64,000 nt of DNA from Streptomyces sp. NBC_01217 (lineage in GTDB: Bacteria; Actinomycetota; Actinomycetes; Streptomycetales; Streptomycetaceae): contig NZ_CP108538.1 of the NCBI RefSeq assembly GCF_035994185.1, positions 1,798,001 to 1,862,000 of the forward strand, written 5' to 3'. Position numbers and translations under genes: made by a program. Numbering within the stretch: the first letter of the stretch is position 1; every line of letters begins with the position of its first letter. The notes under the pieces are model-generated. The model was not told where the DNA came from. It worked only from the letters and a program-made list of their open reading frames with translations, and ran no database searches. Below, piece after piece: positions 57,353-64,000 of the stretch.

Positions 57353-58288
57353 ATGAGAGGCCGTGCGAAGCCTCCGTCGGCGCCTCTGCCGCAGCGCGGC
57401 GGGATCGATCCGGTCCGGGTGCGGCTCCCGGAGGATCCGGACGGGCGGTGGGCGACAGTCCGCGATCATCTGCTGGCGCGGTTCGCCGGTGCGATCGGCG
57501 CGGACCGGGTGGACGCGATGGTGGCCGAGGGCCGGTTCGTCTCCCTACAGGGTCCGGTGTCCGCCGAGGAGCCGTACGCCGTCGGCCGGTACATCTGGTT
57601 CCACCGGGACTTCGCGCCCGAGGAACCGGTGCCGTTCCCGGTCGGTGTCGTGTACCGCGACGCGCATCTCGTCATCGCCGACAAACCGCACTTCCTCGCC
57701 ACGACACCGCGCGGCCGGCACATCACCGAGACCGCCGTGGCGCGGCTCCGCCGGGAGCTGGGGCTGCCGTCGCTGCAGCCCGCGCACCGGCTGGACCGGC
57801 TGACCGCGGGTCTCGTCCTCTTCGTCGTACGGCCCGAGGAGCGGGGTGCGTACCAGACCATGTTCCGGGACAGGCTGGTGCGCAAGGAGTACGAGGCGGT
57901 GGCACCGTACGACCCCTCGATCGCCTTCCCCCGTACGGTACGCAGCCGGATCGTCAAGGAGCGCGGGGTCATCGCCGCCCGCGAGGAGCCGGGCGAGCCG
58001 AACAGCGAGAGCCGGATCGAGCTGCTGGAGCACCGAAAGGCCGTGGGCCGCTACCGGTTGCTGCCCGCCACCGGGCGCACCCATCAGCTGCGGGTCCATA
58101 TGAACAGCCTGGGGCTGCCGCTCGTCCACGATCCGGTCTACCCGGTGGTGCAGGCGGAGGGTGCGACCGACGGCTGGTCGCACCCGCTCCAGCTCCTCGC
58201 CCGGGTGCTGGAGTTCACCGATCCGGTCACGGGTGGGCCGCGCCGCTTCGAGAGCGGGCTGCGGCTGTCGGCGTGGCCGGAGCGGTGA
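57353..58288 (+). CDS. RluA-family pseudouridine synthase
   Basis: A 311-aa RNA-modifying enzyme. The catalytic Asp is in PAHRLDRLTAGLVLFV, the RluA hallmark HRLDxxTxG. ATGRTHQLRVHMNSLGLPLV and YRDAHLVIADKPHFL also match. The N-terminal 90 residues are a family-variable part. ATG at 57353. The target (23S rRNA or tRNA) is not evident. Its stop faces the MBL gene with 15 nt between. Confidence 0.92.
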   Translation: MRGRAKPPSAPLPQRGGIDPVRVRLPEDPDGRWATVRDHLLARFAGAIGADRVDAMVAEGRFVSLQGPVSAEEPYAVGRYIWFHRDFAPEEPVPFPVGVVYRDAHLVIADKPHFLATTPRGRHITETAVARLRRELGLPSLQPAHRLDRLTAGLVLFVVRPEERGAYQTMFRDRLVRKEYEAVAPYDPSIAFPRTVRSRIVKERGVIAAREEPGEPNSESRIELLEHRKAVGRYRLLPATGRTHQLRVHMNSLGLPLVHDPVYPVVQAEGATDGWSHPLQLLARVLEFTDPVTGGPRRFESGLRLSAWPER

Positions 58289-58303
58289 GACTTCGCGGCG
58301 TGC

Positions 58304-58933
58304 TCAGTGTCCGCGGGCGATCCACTCGTCCAGATGCGGGGCCTCCGCGCCGATGGTCGTCGAATCGCCGTGTCCGGTACGGACGGTGGTCTCCGGAGGC
58401 AAGATCAGCAGCCGGTCCCTGATCGACGCGACGATCGTCGGGAAGTGGGAGAAGGACCGCCCGGTGGCGCCGGGCCCGCCCCGGAAGAGCGTGTCGCCCG
58501 TGAAGACGGTGGCCGACCCGGGGGCGTACAGGCAGACGGCACCCGGGGCGTGACCGGGGGTGTGCAGGACCTGGAGGGTCGTTCCGGCGATCTCCAGCTC
58601 CTGGCCCTCGGCCAGTTCGCCGTCCGGGGCGCGGTCGGGGTGGGTCTGCTTCCACAGCGGCAGGTCGTCGGGGTGCAGCAGGATCGGCGCGCCGGTGGCG
58701 TCGGCGAGGGCCGGGGCCGCGTCGATGTGGTCGTTGTGCGCGTGCGTGCAGACGATGGCGCGCAGCGTACGGCCGTTCAGCGCGGCCTCGATGGCGGCTG
58801 CGTCGTGGGCGGCGTCGATGACGATCGCCTCGGTTTCGTCGCCGACGATCCAGACGTTGTTGTCGACGTCCCACTCCCCGCCGTCGAGGGCGAAGGTGCC
58901 GGAGGTGACGAGGTGGTCGATGCGGGCGGCCAT
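58304..58933 (-). CDS. MBL-fold hydrolase, probable S-formyl-mycothiol hydrolase partner
   Basis: A 209-aa metallo-beta-lactamase-fold protein. Metal motif THAHNDHIDAA (HxHxDH), further ligands in VLHTPGHAPGAV, FTGDTLF and TGHGDSTT. It resembles glyoxalase II enzymes. The ATG at 58933 overlaps the stop of the mycothiol-dependent dehydrogenase gene by 4 nt. This coupling suggests it hydrolyses the S-formyl-mycothiol made by that enzyme, to formate and mycothiol. The pairing is common in actinobacteria; the exact reaction is inferred. Confidence 0.87.
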   Translation of the reverse strand: MAARIDHLVTSGTFALDGGEWDVDNNVWIVGDETEAIVIDAAHDAAAIEAALNGRTLRAIVCTHAHNDHIDAAPALADATGAPILLHPDDLPLWKQTHPDRAPDGELAEGQELEIAGTTLQVLHTPGHAPGAVCLYAPGSATVFTGDTLFRGGPGATGRSFSHFPTIVASIRDRLLILPPETTVRTGHGDSTTIGAEAPHLDEWIARGH

Positions 58934-60018
58934 CAGAGGACCACCACCGAGCGCAGCACGTCGCCGTCGTGCATCCGGGCGAAGGCCTGCTCGATGTCGC
59001 CGAGTCCGATGGTCTCGGTGACGAACGCGGCGAGGTCGATCCGGCCCTGCTGGTGCAGGTCGATGAGCATCGGGAAGTCGCGCGAGGGCAGGCAGTCGCC
59101 GTACCAGGAGGACTTGAGCGAGCCGCCGCGGCCGAAGACGTCGATGAGCGGCAGCTCCAGCTGCATCTCGGGGGTCGGGACGCCGACCAGGACGACGGTG
59201 CCGGCGAGATCGCGGGCGTAGAAGGCCTGCTTGTACGTCTCCGGGCGGCCGACCGCCTCGATGACGACGTCCGCGCCGTTGCCGCCGGTCAGGGAGCGGA
59301 TCGCCTCGACCGGGTCGGCGGAGCGGGAGTTGACGGTGTGGGTGGCGCCCATCGACTTCGCCGTCTCCAGCTTGCGGTCGTCGATGTCCACGGCGATGAT
59401 CTTCGCCGCGCCGGCCAGCCGCGCGCCCGCGATCGCCGCGTCACCGACGCCGCCGCAGCCGATCACGGCGACCGAGTCGCCGCGGCCGACCTGCCCGGTG
59501 TTGATGGCGGCGCCGATGCCCGCCATCACACCGCAGCCGAGCAGCCCGGCGACGGCCGGGGAGACCTCCGGGTCGACCTTGGTGCACTGACCGGCGGCGA
59601 CGAGGGTCTTCTCGGCGAACGCGCCGATGCCGAGCGCGGGCGACAGCTCGGTGCCGTCGAGCAGCGTCATCTTCTGCTTGGCGTTGTGGGTGTTGAAGCA
59701 GTACCAGGGGCGGCCGCGCAGACACGCACGACACTGTCCGCACACGGCACGCCAGTTGAGGATGACGAAGTCTCCGGGCGCGACGTCCGTGACGCCCTCG
59801 CCGACGGACTCCACGATGCCCGAGGCCTCATGGCCGAGCAGGAAGGGGAATTCGTCGTTGATGCCGCCCTGCTTGTAGTGCAGATCGGTGTGGCAGACGC
59901 CGCACGCCTGGATCTTCACCACGGCCTCGCCGGGGCCCGGGTCCGGGATCACGATCGTCTCGACCCGTACCGGCTCGTTCTTCCCTGGTGCGATGACCCC
60001 TTGCACCTGCTGCGACAT
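58933..60018 (-). CDS. mscR: S-(hydroxymethyl)mycothiol dehydrogenase / nitrosomycothiol reductase
   Basis: Zinc-dependent class III-type alcohol dehydrogenase oxidising the formaldehyde-mycothiol adduct and reducing nitrosomycothiol. 361 aa. Catalytic zinc ligands in [12 protein letters not shown] and [10 protein letters not shown]; structural zinc in [18 protein letters not shown] site [22 protein letters not shown] at 60018 follows GGGAGACG. The presence of mshC in the same region supports use of mycothiol. Confidence 0.9.
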   Translation of the reverse strand: MSQQVQGVIAPGKNEPVRVETIVIPDPGPGEAVVKIQACGVCHTDLHYKQGGINDEFPFLLGHEASGIVESVGEGVTDVAPGDFVILNWRAVCGQCRACLRGRPWYCFNTHNAKQKMTLLDGTELSPALGIGAFAEKTLVAAGQCTKVDPEVSPAVAGLLGCGVMAGIGAAINTGQVGRGDSVAVIGCGGVGDAAIAGARLAGAAKIIAVDIDDRKLETAKSMGATHTVNSRSADPVEAIRSLTGGNGADVVIEAVGRPETYKQAFYARDLAGTVVLVGVPTPEMQLELPLIDVFGRGGSLKSSWYGDCLPSRDFPMLIDLHQQGRIDLAAFVTETIGLGDIEQAFARMHDGDVLRSVVVL

Positions 60019-60204
60019 ACCGTCGTCTCCCTGTTTCCGTCATTTCGCGAAGATCGAACACGAACAACCGTACGCCCCGTGAGGGTGTCACGACGGCGCG
60101 CCGCGTTGGCGGGAAACGGCGGGTGTCCACCCGGTGGGAGGTACCTAATTCGGCCGTCGGGTCAGGCGCGGGACCGGACCGGCGAGGATCGGGCGGGGCG
60201 GCCT

Positions 60205-60906
60205 TCAGGGCGCGAGCACGTCCAGTTCGTGCAGGGCGCCGACCGCGATCTCCTTCGTCAGGCGTTCCGCCGCCGCCGCGTCGCCCTCGCGCACCGCTTC
60301 GGCCAGCCGGACATGGAGGGTGACGGCCGCCGGGTCGGGGTCCTCGAACATCACCTGGTGGTGGGTGCGTCCCGCCAGGACCTCGGCGACGACGTCGCCG
60401 AGCCGGGCGAACATCTCGTTGCCGGAGGCGTTGAGCACGATCCGGTGGAACGCGATGTCGTGCTCCAGATAGCCCTCCAGCTGCTGGCCGCGCGAGGTGG
60501 CGACCATACCGAGCGCGCACTCGGTGAGGGCCGCGCACTGCTCGGGGGTGGCGTTGCGGGCGGCGAGGCCCGCCGCGACCGGTTCGATCGCCGAGCGGAG
60601 CACGGTCAGCGAGCGCAGCTGGCGGGGGCGGTCGGCGCCGGCCAGCCGCCATCGGATGACCTGCGGATCGTAGACGTTCCACGCCTCGGTCGGCCGTACG
60701 GTCACGCCGACCCGGCGCCGGGACTCGACCAGGTGCATGGATTCGAGGACGCGGACCACTTCGCGTACGACCGTGCGCGAGACGTCGAAGCGCTGGGCCA
60801 CCTCGTCGGTGCGCAGAACCTCTCCCGGCCGGTGCTCCCCCGCGGCGATCTCCAGACCCAGGGTGTCCAGCACATGTGTATGCAGCCCAGGGCCCTGTGT
60901 GGTCAT
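60205..60906 (-). CDS. gntR: GntR/FadR-family regulator of gluconate genes
   Basis: A 233-aa regulator. Winged helix: LDTLGLEIAAGEHRPGEVLR and FDVSRTVVREVVRVLESMHL; then an FCD helical ligand domain (EHDIAFHRIVLNASGN). The ATG at 60906 has no ribosome site and TAGGCT lies 7 nt before it, so a leaderless mRNA is possible; a GTG two codons upstream is an alternative. Divergent from gntK-gntP, with inverted repeats between, so probably their gluconate-responsive repressor. Confidence 0.9.
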   Translation of the reverse strand: MTTQGPGLHTHVLDTLGLEIAAGEHRPGEVLRTDEVAQRFDVSRTVVREVVRVLESMHLVESRRRVGVTVRPTEAWNVYDPQVIRWRLAGADRPRQLRSLTVLRSAIEPVAAGLAARNATPEQCAALTECALGMVATSRGQQLEGYLEHDIAFHRIVLNASGNEMFARLGDVVAEVLAGRTHHQVMFEDPDPAAVTLHVRLAEAVREGDAAAAERLTKEIAVGALHELDVLAP

Positions 60907-60942
60907 GGGCACAGCCTACGGGGCGCCCCTCGGGAACAAAAA

Positions 60943-60989
60943 GTACGACGTTTATGTCACAGCATCTTGAATAAGTCGTACGTATACGT
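60943..60989. promoter_or_regulatory. Operator/promoter region between gntR and gntK
   Basis: GTACGAC (60943-60949) and GTCGTAC (60975-60981) are exact inverted arms 25 nt apart, both beside ATAA/TTAT-like bases. ACGTATACGT (60980-60989) is an exact 10-bp palindrome overlapping the second. Probable GntR sites. Confidence 0.55.
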
Positions 60990-61050
60990 TTCAGTAGCGC
61001 GACGGACCGATGTCGAGGAAGACGTCGACGAAGACAGCGAGGCACCACCA

Positions 61051-61560
61051 ATGAGCACCCCCCACGTCATCGTGGTGATGGGCGTCGCAGGGACCGGCAA
61101 GACCACGATCGGCCCCCTGCTCGCCGCCGAACTCGGCGTTCCGTACGCCGAGGGCGATGACTTCCATCCCGCGGCGAACATCGCCAAGATGTCGGCCGGC
61201 ACCCCGCTGGACGACTCCGACCGGTGGCCCTGGCTGGATGCGATCGGCCAGTGGGCACACGGCCGGGCGGGGCTCGGCGGCGTCGTGAGCAGTTCGGCGC
61301 TCAAGCGGGTCTACCGGGACCGGCTGCGGGCCGAGGCCCCCGGCGCCCTCTTCCTCCAACTGACCGGCGACCGGGCGCTGATCGAGCAGCGCATGGCGGA
61401 GCGCAAGGGTCACTTCATGCCCACCGCACTGCTCGACTCGCAGTTCGCCACCCTGCAGCCGCTGCAGGAGGACGAGGCCGGAGTCTCGGTCGATGTGTCC
61501 GGCACCCCCGAAGAAATCACCCAACGAGCCGTCGCCGCGTTGCGCCGGCTCGATAACTAA
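61051..61560 (+). CDS. gntK: Gluconokinase
   Basis: Phosphorylates gluconate to 6-phosphogluconate. 169 aa, the size of bacterial GntK. P-loop VMGVAGTGKTTIG; YAEGDDFHPAANIAKMSAG and DSDRWPWLDAIG contact the sugar; VSSSALKRVYRDRLR and MAERKGHFMPTALLDSQFAT form the lid. ATG at 61051 (GAGG upstream), although the reading frame is open far upstream. It is 11 nt before gntP in one operon. Confidence 0.95.
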   Translation: MSTPHVIVVMGVAGTGKTTIGPLLAAELGVPYAEGDDFHPAANIAKMSAGTPLDDSDRWPWLDAIGQWAHGRAGLGGVVSSSALKRVYRDRLRAEAPGALFLQLTGDRALIEQRMAERKGHFMPTALLDSQFATLQPLQEDEAGVSVDVSGTPEEITQRAVAALRRLDN

Positions 61561-61571
61561 GGATCACCACC

Positions 61572-62969
61572 GTGACCAGTCTCAGCGTCGAGATGCTGGC
61601 AGCGGATGCCGTCGAACCGATCACTTCGGCAGGCAACGCGCAGCTGGGCATCGCCGTCCTGGCGGGCATCGCCGTCATCGTTCTGCTCATCACCAAGTTC
61701 AAGATGCACGCGTTCCTCGCGCTGACCATCGGCTCGCTGGCGCTCGGTTCGTTCGCCGGCGCCGCACCGGCCAAGACGATCGCCAGCTTCACTGCCGGCC
61801 TCGGCTCGACCGTCGCGGGTGTCGGTGTCCTCATCGCGCTCGGCGCCATTCTGGGCAAGCTGCTCGCCGACTCCGGCGGCGCGGACCAGATCGTCGACAC
61901 CATCCTCGCGAAGGCGAACGGCCGGACCATGCCGTGGGCGATGGTGCTGATCGCCTCGATCATCGGTCTGCCGCTGTTCTTCGAGGTCGGGATCGTGCTG
62001 CTGATCCCGGTGGTGCTGCTCGTCGCCAAGCGCGGCAACTACTCCCTGATGCGGATCGGCATCCCGGCGCTGGCCGGTCTCTCCGTGATGCACGGGCTGA
62101 TCCCGCCGCACCCCGGCCCGCTGGTCGCGATCGACGCCCTCGGCGCCAACCTCGGTGTCACGCTCGCGCTGGGCGTGCTGGTGGCGATCCCGACCGTGAT
62201 CATCGCCGGTCCGGTCTTCTCCCGCTACGCCGCGCGCTGGGTGGACATCAAGGCTCCGGAGAAGATGATCCCGCAGCGTCCCTCCGAGGACCTGGACCGT
62301 CGTCCCAGCTTCGGCGCCACCCTGGCGACGATCCTGCTGCCCGTCGTGCTGATGCTGGTCAAGGCCCTGGTCGACATCGTCGTGGACGACCCGGAGAACC
62401 ATGTCCAGCGGGTCACCGATGTGATCGGCTCGCCGCTGATCGCACTCCTCGCGGCCGTCGTGGTCGGCATGTTCACGCTGGGCCGGGCGGCCGGTTTCAC
62501 CAAGGGCCGGCTCTCCACCACCGTCGAGAAGTCCCTCGCCCCGATCGCGGGTGTGCTGCTGATCGTGGGTGCGGGCGGCGGTTTCAAGCAGACCCTCATC
62601 GACGCCGGCGTGGGCCAGATGATCCTGGACTTCTCCAAGGACTGGTCGATACCGGCACTGCTGCTGGGCTGGCTGATCGCCGTCGCGATCCGGCTCGCGA
62701 CCGGTTCGGCGACCGTGGCCACCATCTCGGCGGCCGGTCTGGTCGCCCCGCTGGCCGCCGACATGTCGACGTCCCACGCCGCCCTGCTGGTCCTCGCCGT
62801 CGGCGCGGGCTCGCTCTTCTTCAGCCACGTCAATGACGCCGGGTTCTGGCTGGTGAAGGAGTACTTCGGCATGAACGTCGGCCAGACGGTGAAGACCTGG
62901 TCGGTGATGGAGACCATCATCTCCGTGGTCGCGCTGGCCTTCATCCTGCTGCTCTCGCTAGTCCTCTAG
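61572..62969 (+). CDS. gntP: Gluconate permease (GntP family)
   Basis: Membrane carrier bringing gluconate into the cell. 465 aa with about 12-14 hydrophobic segments. Family features: GLPLFFEVGIVLLIP, GLIPPHPGPLVAIDALGANL and RLATGSATVATISAAGLVAP, with SHVNDAGFWLVKEYFGM near the end. GTG at 61572 follows AAGGA. Its stop overlaps the convergent cytochrome gene by 12 nt. Confidence 0.95.
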   Translation: MTSLSVEMLAADAVEPITSAGNAQLGIAVLAGIAVIVLLITKFKMHAFLALTIGSLALGSFAGAAPAKTIASFTAGLGSTVAGVGVLIALGAILGKLLADSGGADQIVDTILAKANGRTMPWAMVLIASIIGLPLFFEVGIVLLIPVVLLVAKRGNYSLMRIGIPALAGLSVMHGLIPPHPGPLVAIDALGANLGVTLALGVLVAIPTVIIAGPVFSRYAARWVDIKAPEKMIPQRPSEDLDRRPSFGATLATILLPVVLMLVKALVDIVVDDPENHVQRVTDVIGSPLIALLAAVVVGMFTLGRAAGFTKGRLSTTVEKSLAPIAGVLLIVGAGGGFKQTLIDAGVGQMILDFSKDWSIPALLLGWLIAVAIRLATGSATVATISAAGLVAPLAADMSTSHAALLVLAVGAGSLFFSHVNDAGFWLVKEYFGMNVGQTVKTWSVMETIISVVALAFILLLSLVL

Positions 62970-63644
62970 CGAGCTGCCGCCCGCACGGTCCTCCCCCCAC
63001 AGCCCGTGCTGTGACCGTGCCCAATGGCGCTCGACCGACCCGGTGCGCATGCCACGGCGTGCCTCCGGGTCGGCGAGCGCCATTGCCATGTGCCCGGCCA
63101 GCACGATTCCGATCGCCAGTGCCAGCCAGTCATGGACGAAGGTCGCGCTCGTGCGCCACACCAGCGGCGCGAGGCCGGTGAACCACATCAGTGACCCGGT
63201 GCCGGCCATCACCAGCACCGCGCCCGCGATCCAGGCCGCGTACAGCTTCTGCCCGGCGTTGAACTTCCCGGCCGGACGAGCCTCGGGCCGGTGGTCGCGG
63301 CGGTACACGGCGCGCAGCCACTGCCGGTCGTGCGGCCCGAAGCGGTTGAGCCGGGACAGGTCGGCCCGCAGCGCCCTCGAACCCAGACCCGCCAGGAACG
63401 GTACGGGGATCAGCACTCCGGACCACTCGTGCACGGTGACCACGAGGTGGCGGCGGCCGACGAGCTCGGCGAGCTGGGGCACGTACAGACACGCCGCGCT
63501 CGCCACGCACACCAGCATCAGCGTCGCCGTGGTGCGGTGCACCCAGCGCTCCGCGCCGCTGAAGCGCCGCACACGCTCCGCGGGGTCAGGTGGTGGGAGC
63601 GTCGTCGCGGCCGTTGGACCGGCCGACCCAGGCGTCGACGTCAT
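62958..63644 (-). CDS. Cytochrome b / b561-type membrane subunit
   Basis: A 228-aa heme protein from the ATG at 63644 (GGAGGAG upstream); a GTG at 63572 is an alternative. About four membrane helices, with His residues suited to heme ligation in RWVHRTTATLM, VVTVHEWSGVL, ATFVHDWLALAIG and VLAGHMAMALADPEAR. It resembles formate-dehydrogenase gamma / cytochrome b561 proteins. The start overlaps the 3' end of the molybdopterin enzyme gene, so it probably passes electrons between quinone and that enzyme. Confidence 0.82.
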   Translation of the reverse strand: MTSTPGSAGPTAATTLPPPDPAERVRRFSGAERWVHRTTATLMLVCVASAACLYVPQLAELVGRRHLVVTVHEWSGVLIPVPFLAGLGSRALRADLSRLNRFGPHDRQWLRAVYRRDHRPEARPAGKFNAGQKLYAAWIAGAVLVMAGTGSLMWFTGLAPLVWRTSATFVHDWLALAIGIVLAGHMAMALADPEARRGMRTGSVERHWARSQHGLWGEDRAGGSSLED

Positions 63645-64000
63645 AGCCGAGCTCCTCCCAGTAGCCGGGGCGCACGGAGTCGGTGACGGTGATCCCGGAG
63701 AGCCATTTCGCCGACTTGTAGAAGTACATCGGGGCCACGTAGAGCCGGACAGGGCCGCCGTGGGAGTGGGCCAGCGGCCGGTCGCGCATGCGCAGCGCGA
63801 CCAGCACATCGGCGCGGCGCGCCTGCGCGAGCGTGAGGCTCTCGCTGTAGGTGCCGTCGAAGCAGGTGAAGCGGACGGCCCCGGCCCCGGGCCGTACACC
63901 CGCCGCGTCCAGCAGCGCCGAGAGCCGCACCCCCTCGAAGGGGGTCTCGGGCACCCGCCAGCCCGTGACGCACTGGACGTCGCGGACCATCCGGGTCTGC
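63586..64000 (-). CDS. Molybdopterin-dependent oxidoreductase (partial, 5' end beyond window)
   Basis: C-terminal part of a sulfite-oxidase/MsrP-like molybdenum cofactor enzyme. Visible: VQCVTGWRVPETPFEGVRLS, YSESLTLAQARRADVLVAL and GPVRLYVAPMYFYKSAKWLS, which match the oxidoreductase molybdopterin-binding domain. The start lies right of position 64000, so signal peptide and length cannot be judged. It overlaps the cytochrome b gene by 59 nt, indicating a coupled redox pair. Confidence 0.85.
   Translation of the reverse strand, partial: QTRMVRDVQCVTGWRVPETPFEGVRLSALLDAAGVRPGAGAVRFTCFDGTYSESLTLAQARRADVLVALRMRDRPLAHSHGGPVRLYVAPMYFYKSAKWLSGITVTDSVRPGYWEELGYDVDAWVGRSNGRDDAPTT

Overview
The window comes from a high-GC actinomycete, almost certainly a Streptomyces. 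It carries a Pup-proteasome locus, mycothiol genes (mshC and an mscR-like dehydrogenase with its MBL partner), two adjacent chaplin genes (a long sortase-anchored one and a short one), a gylR-glpFKD glycerol operon, GTG starts and GC-rich hairpin terminators. The gene order agrees with what I remember of the S. coelicolor chromosome core from about SCO1639 to the SCO1680s. That comparison is from memory and was not checked by alignment.

Layout: (1) 1-10.8 kb is the Pup-proteasome region. It holds an FKBP lipoprotein (cut by the left edge), pafA, an MFS transporter with a divergent LacI regulator, then prcA, prcB, an endonuclease VII-like HNH gene, pup, dop and arc/mpa, nearly all on the minus strand. 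(2) 10.9-18.8 kb is housekeeping: ferredoxin, a secreted hypothetical protein, trmI, a CBS-type site-2 protease, a RecB-like nuclease, an orphan LuxR-type response regulator, an oligopeptide-type binding protein and a HAD phosphatase. (3) 18.9-27.8 kb holds metH and the divergent gylR-glpF-glpK-glpD operon, with matching 17-bp inverted repeats before gylR and glpF. (4) 27.8-35.6 kb looks like accessory DNA. It has an LLM pseudogene with an internal deletion, a FadR-type regulator and a minus-strand operon: L-fuconate dehydratase, SDR, sugar binding protein, double ABC ATPase, permease. Copies of one motif (ACATCGGAtGt) lie at both the regulator promoter and the operon promoter. (5) 35.7-44.8 kb holds a PAC2-family protein (probably ParJ), a large secreted GH31 enzyme, mshC, a conserved trio (SCO1664-like kinase-fold protein, DUF3090, histidine phosphatase) and corA. 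(6) 44.8-54.2 kb holds a ferritin-like protein, an F420/LLM oxidoreductase, an aldo/keto reductase overlapping a RecD2-like protein that has lost its ATPase motifs, two small conserved proteins, chpC, chpH, an M20 peptidase and tRNA-Leu(GAG). (7) 54.3-64 kb holds a GH2 beta-galactosidase, an RluA-type synthase, the MBL/mscR pair, the gluconate cluster gntR-gntK-gntP, and a cytochrome b plus molybdopterin oxidoreductase pair cut by the right edge.

How it fits together: Pup is ligated to substrates by PafA, removed by Dop, and pupylated proteins are unfolded by ARC into the PrcA/PrcB chamber. Glycerol, gluconate, a deoxy-sugar acid (probably L-fuconate) and galactosides each have a local catabolic module. 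The observations most worth checking are the ATPase-dead RecD2-like protein, the HNH nuclease inside the proteasome operon, the predicted regulons for the FadR protein and GylR, and several exact palindromes in promoter regions.
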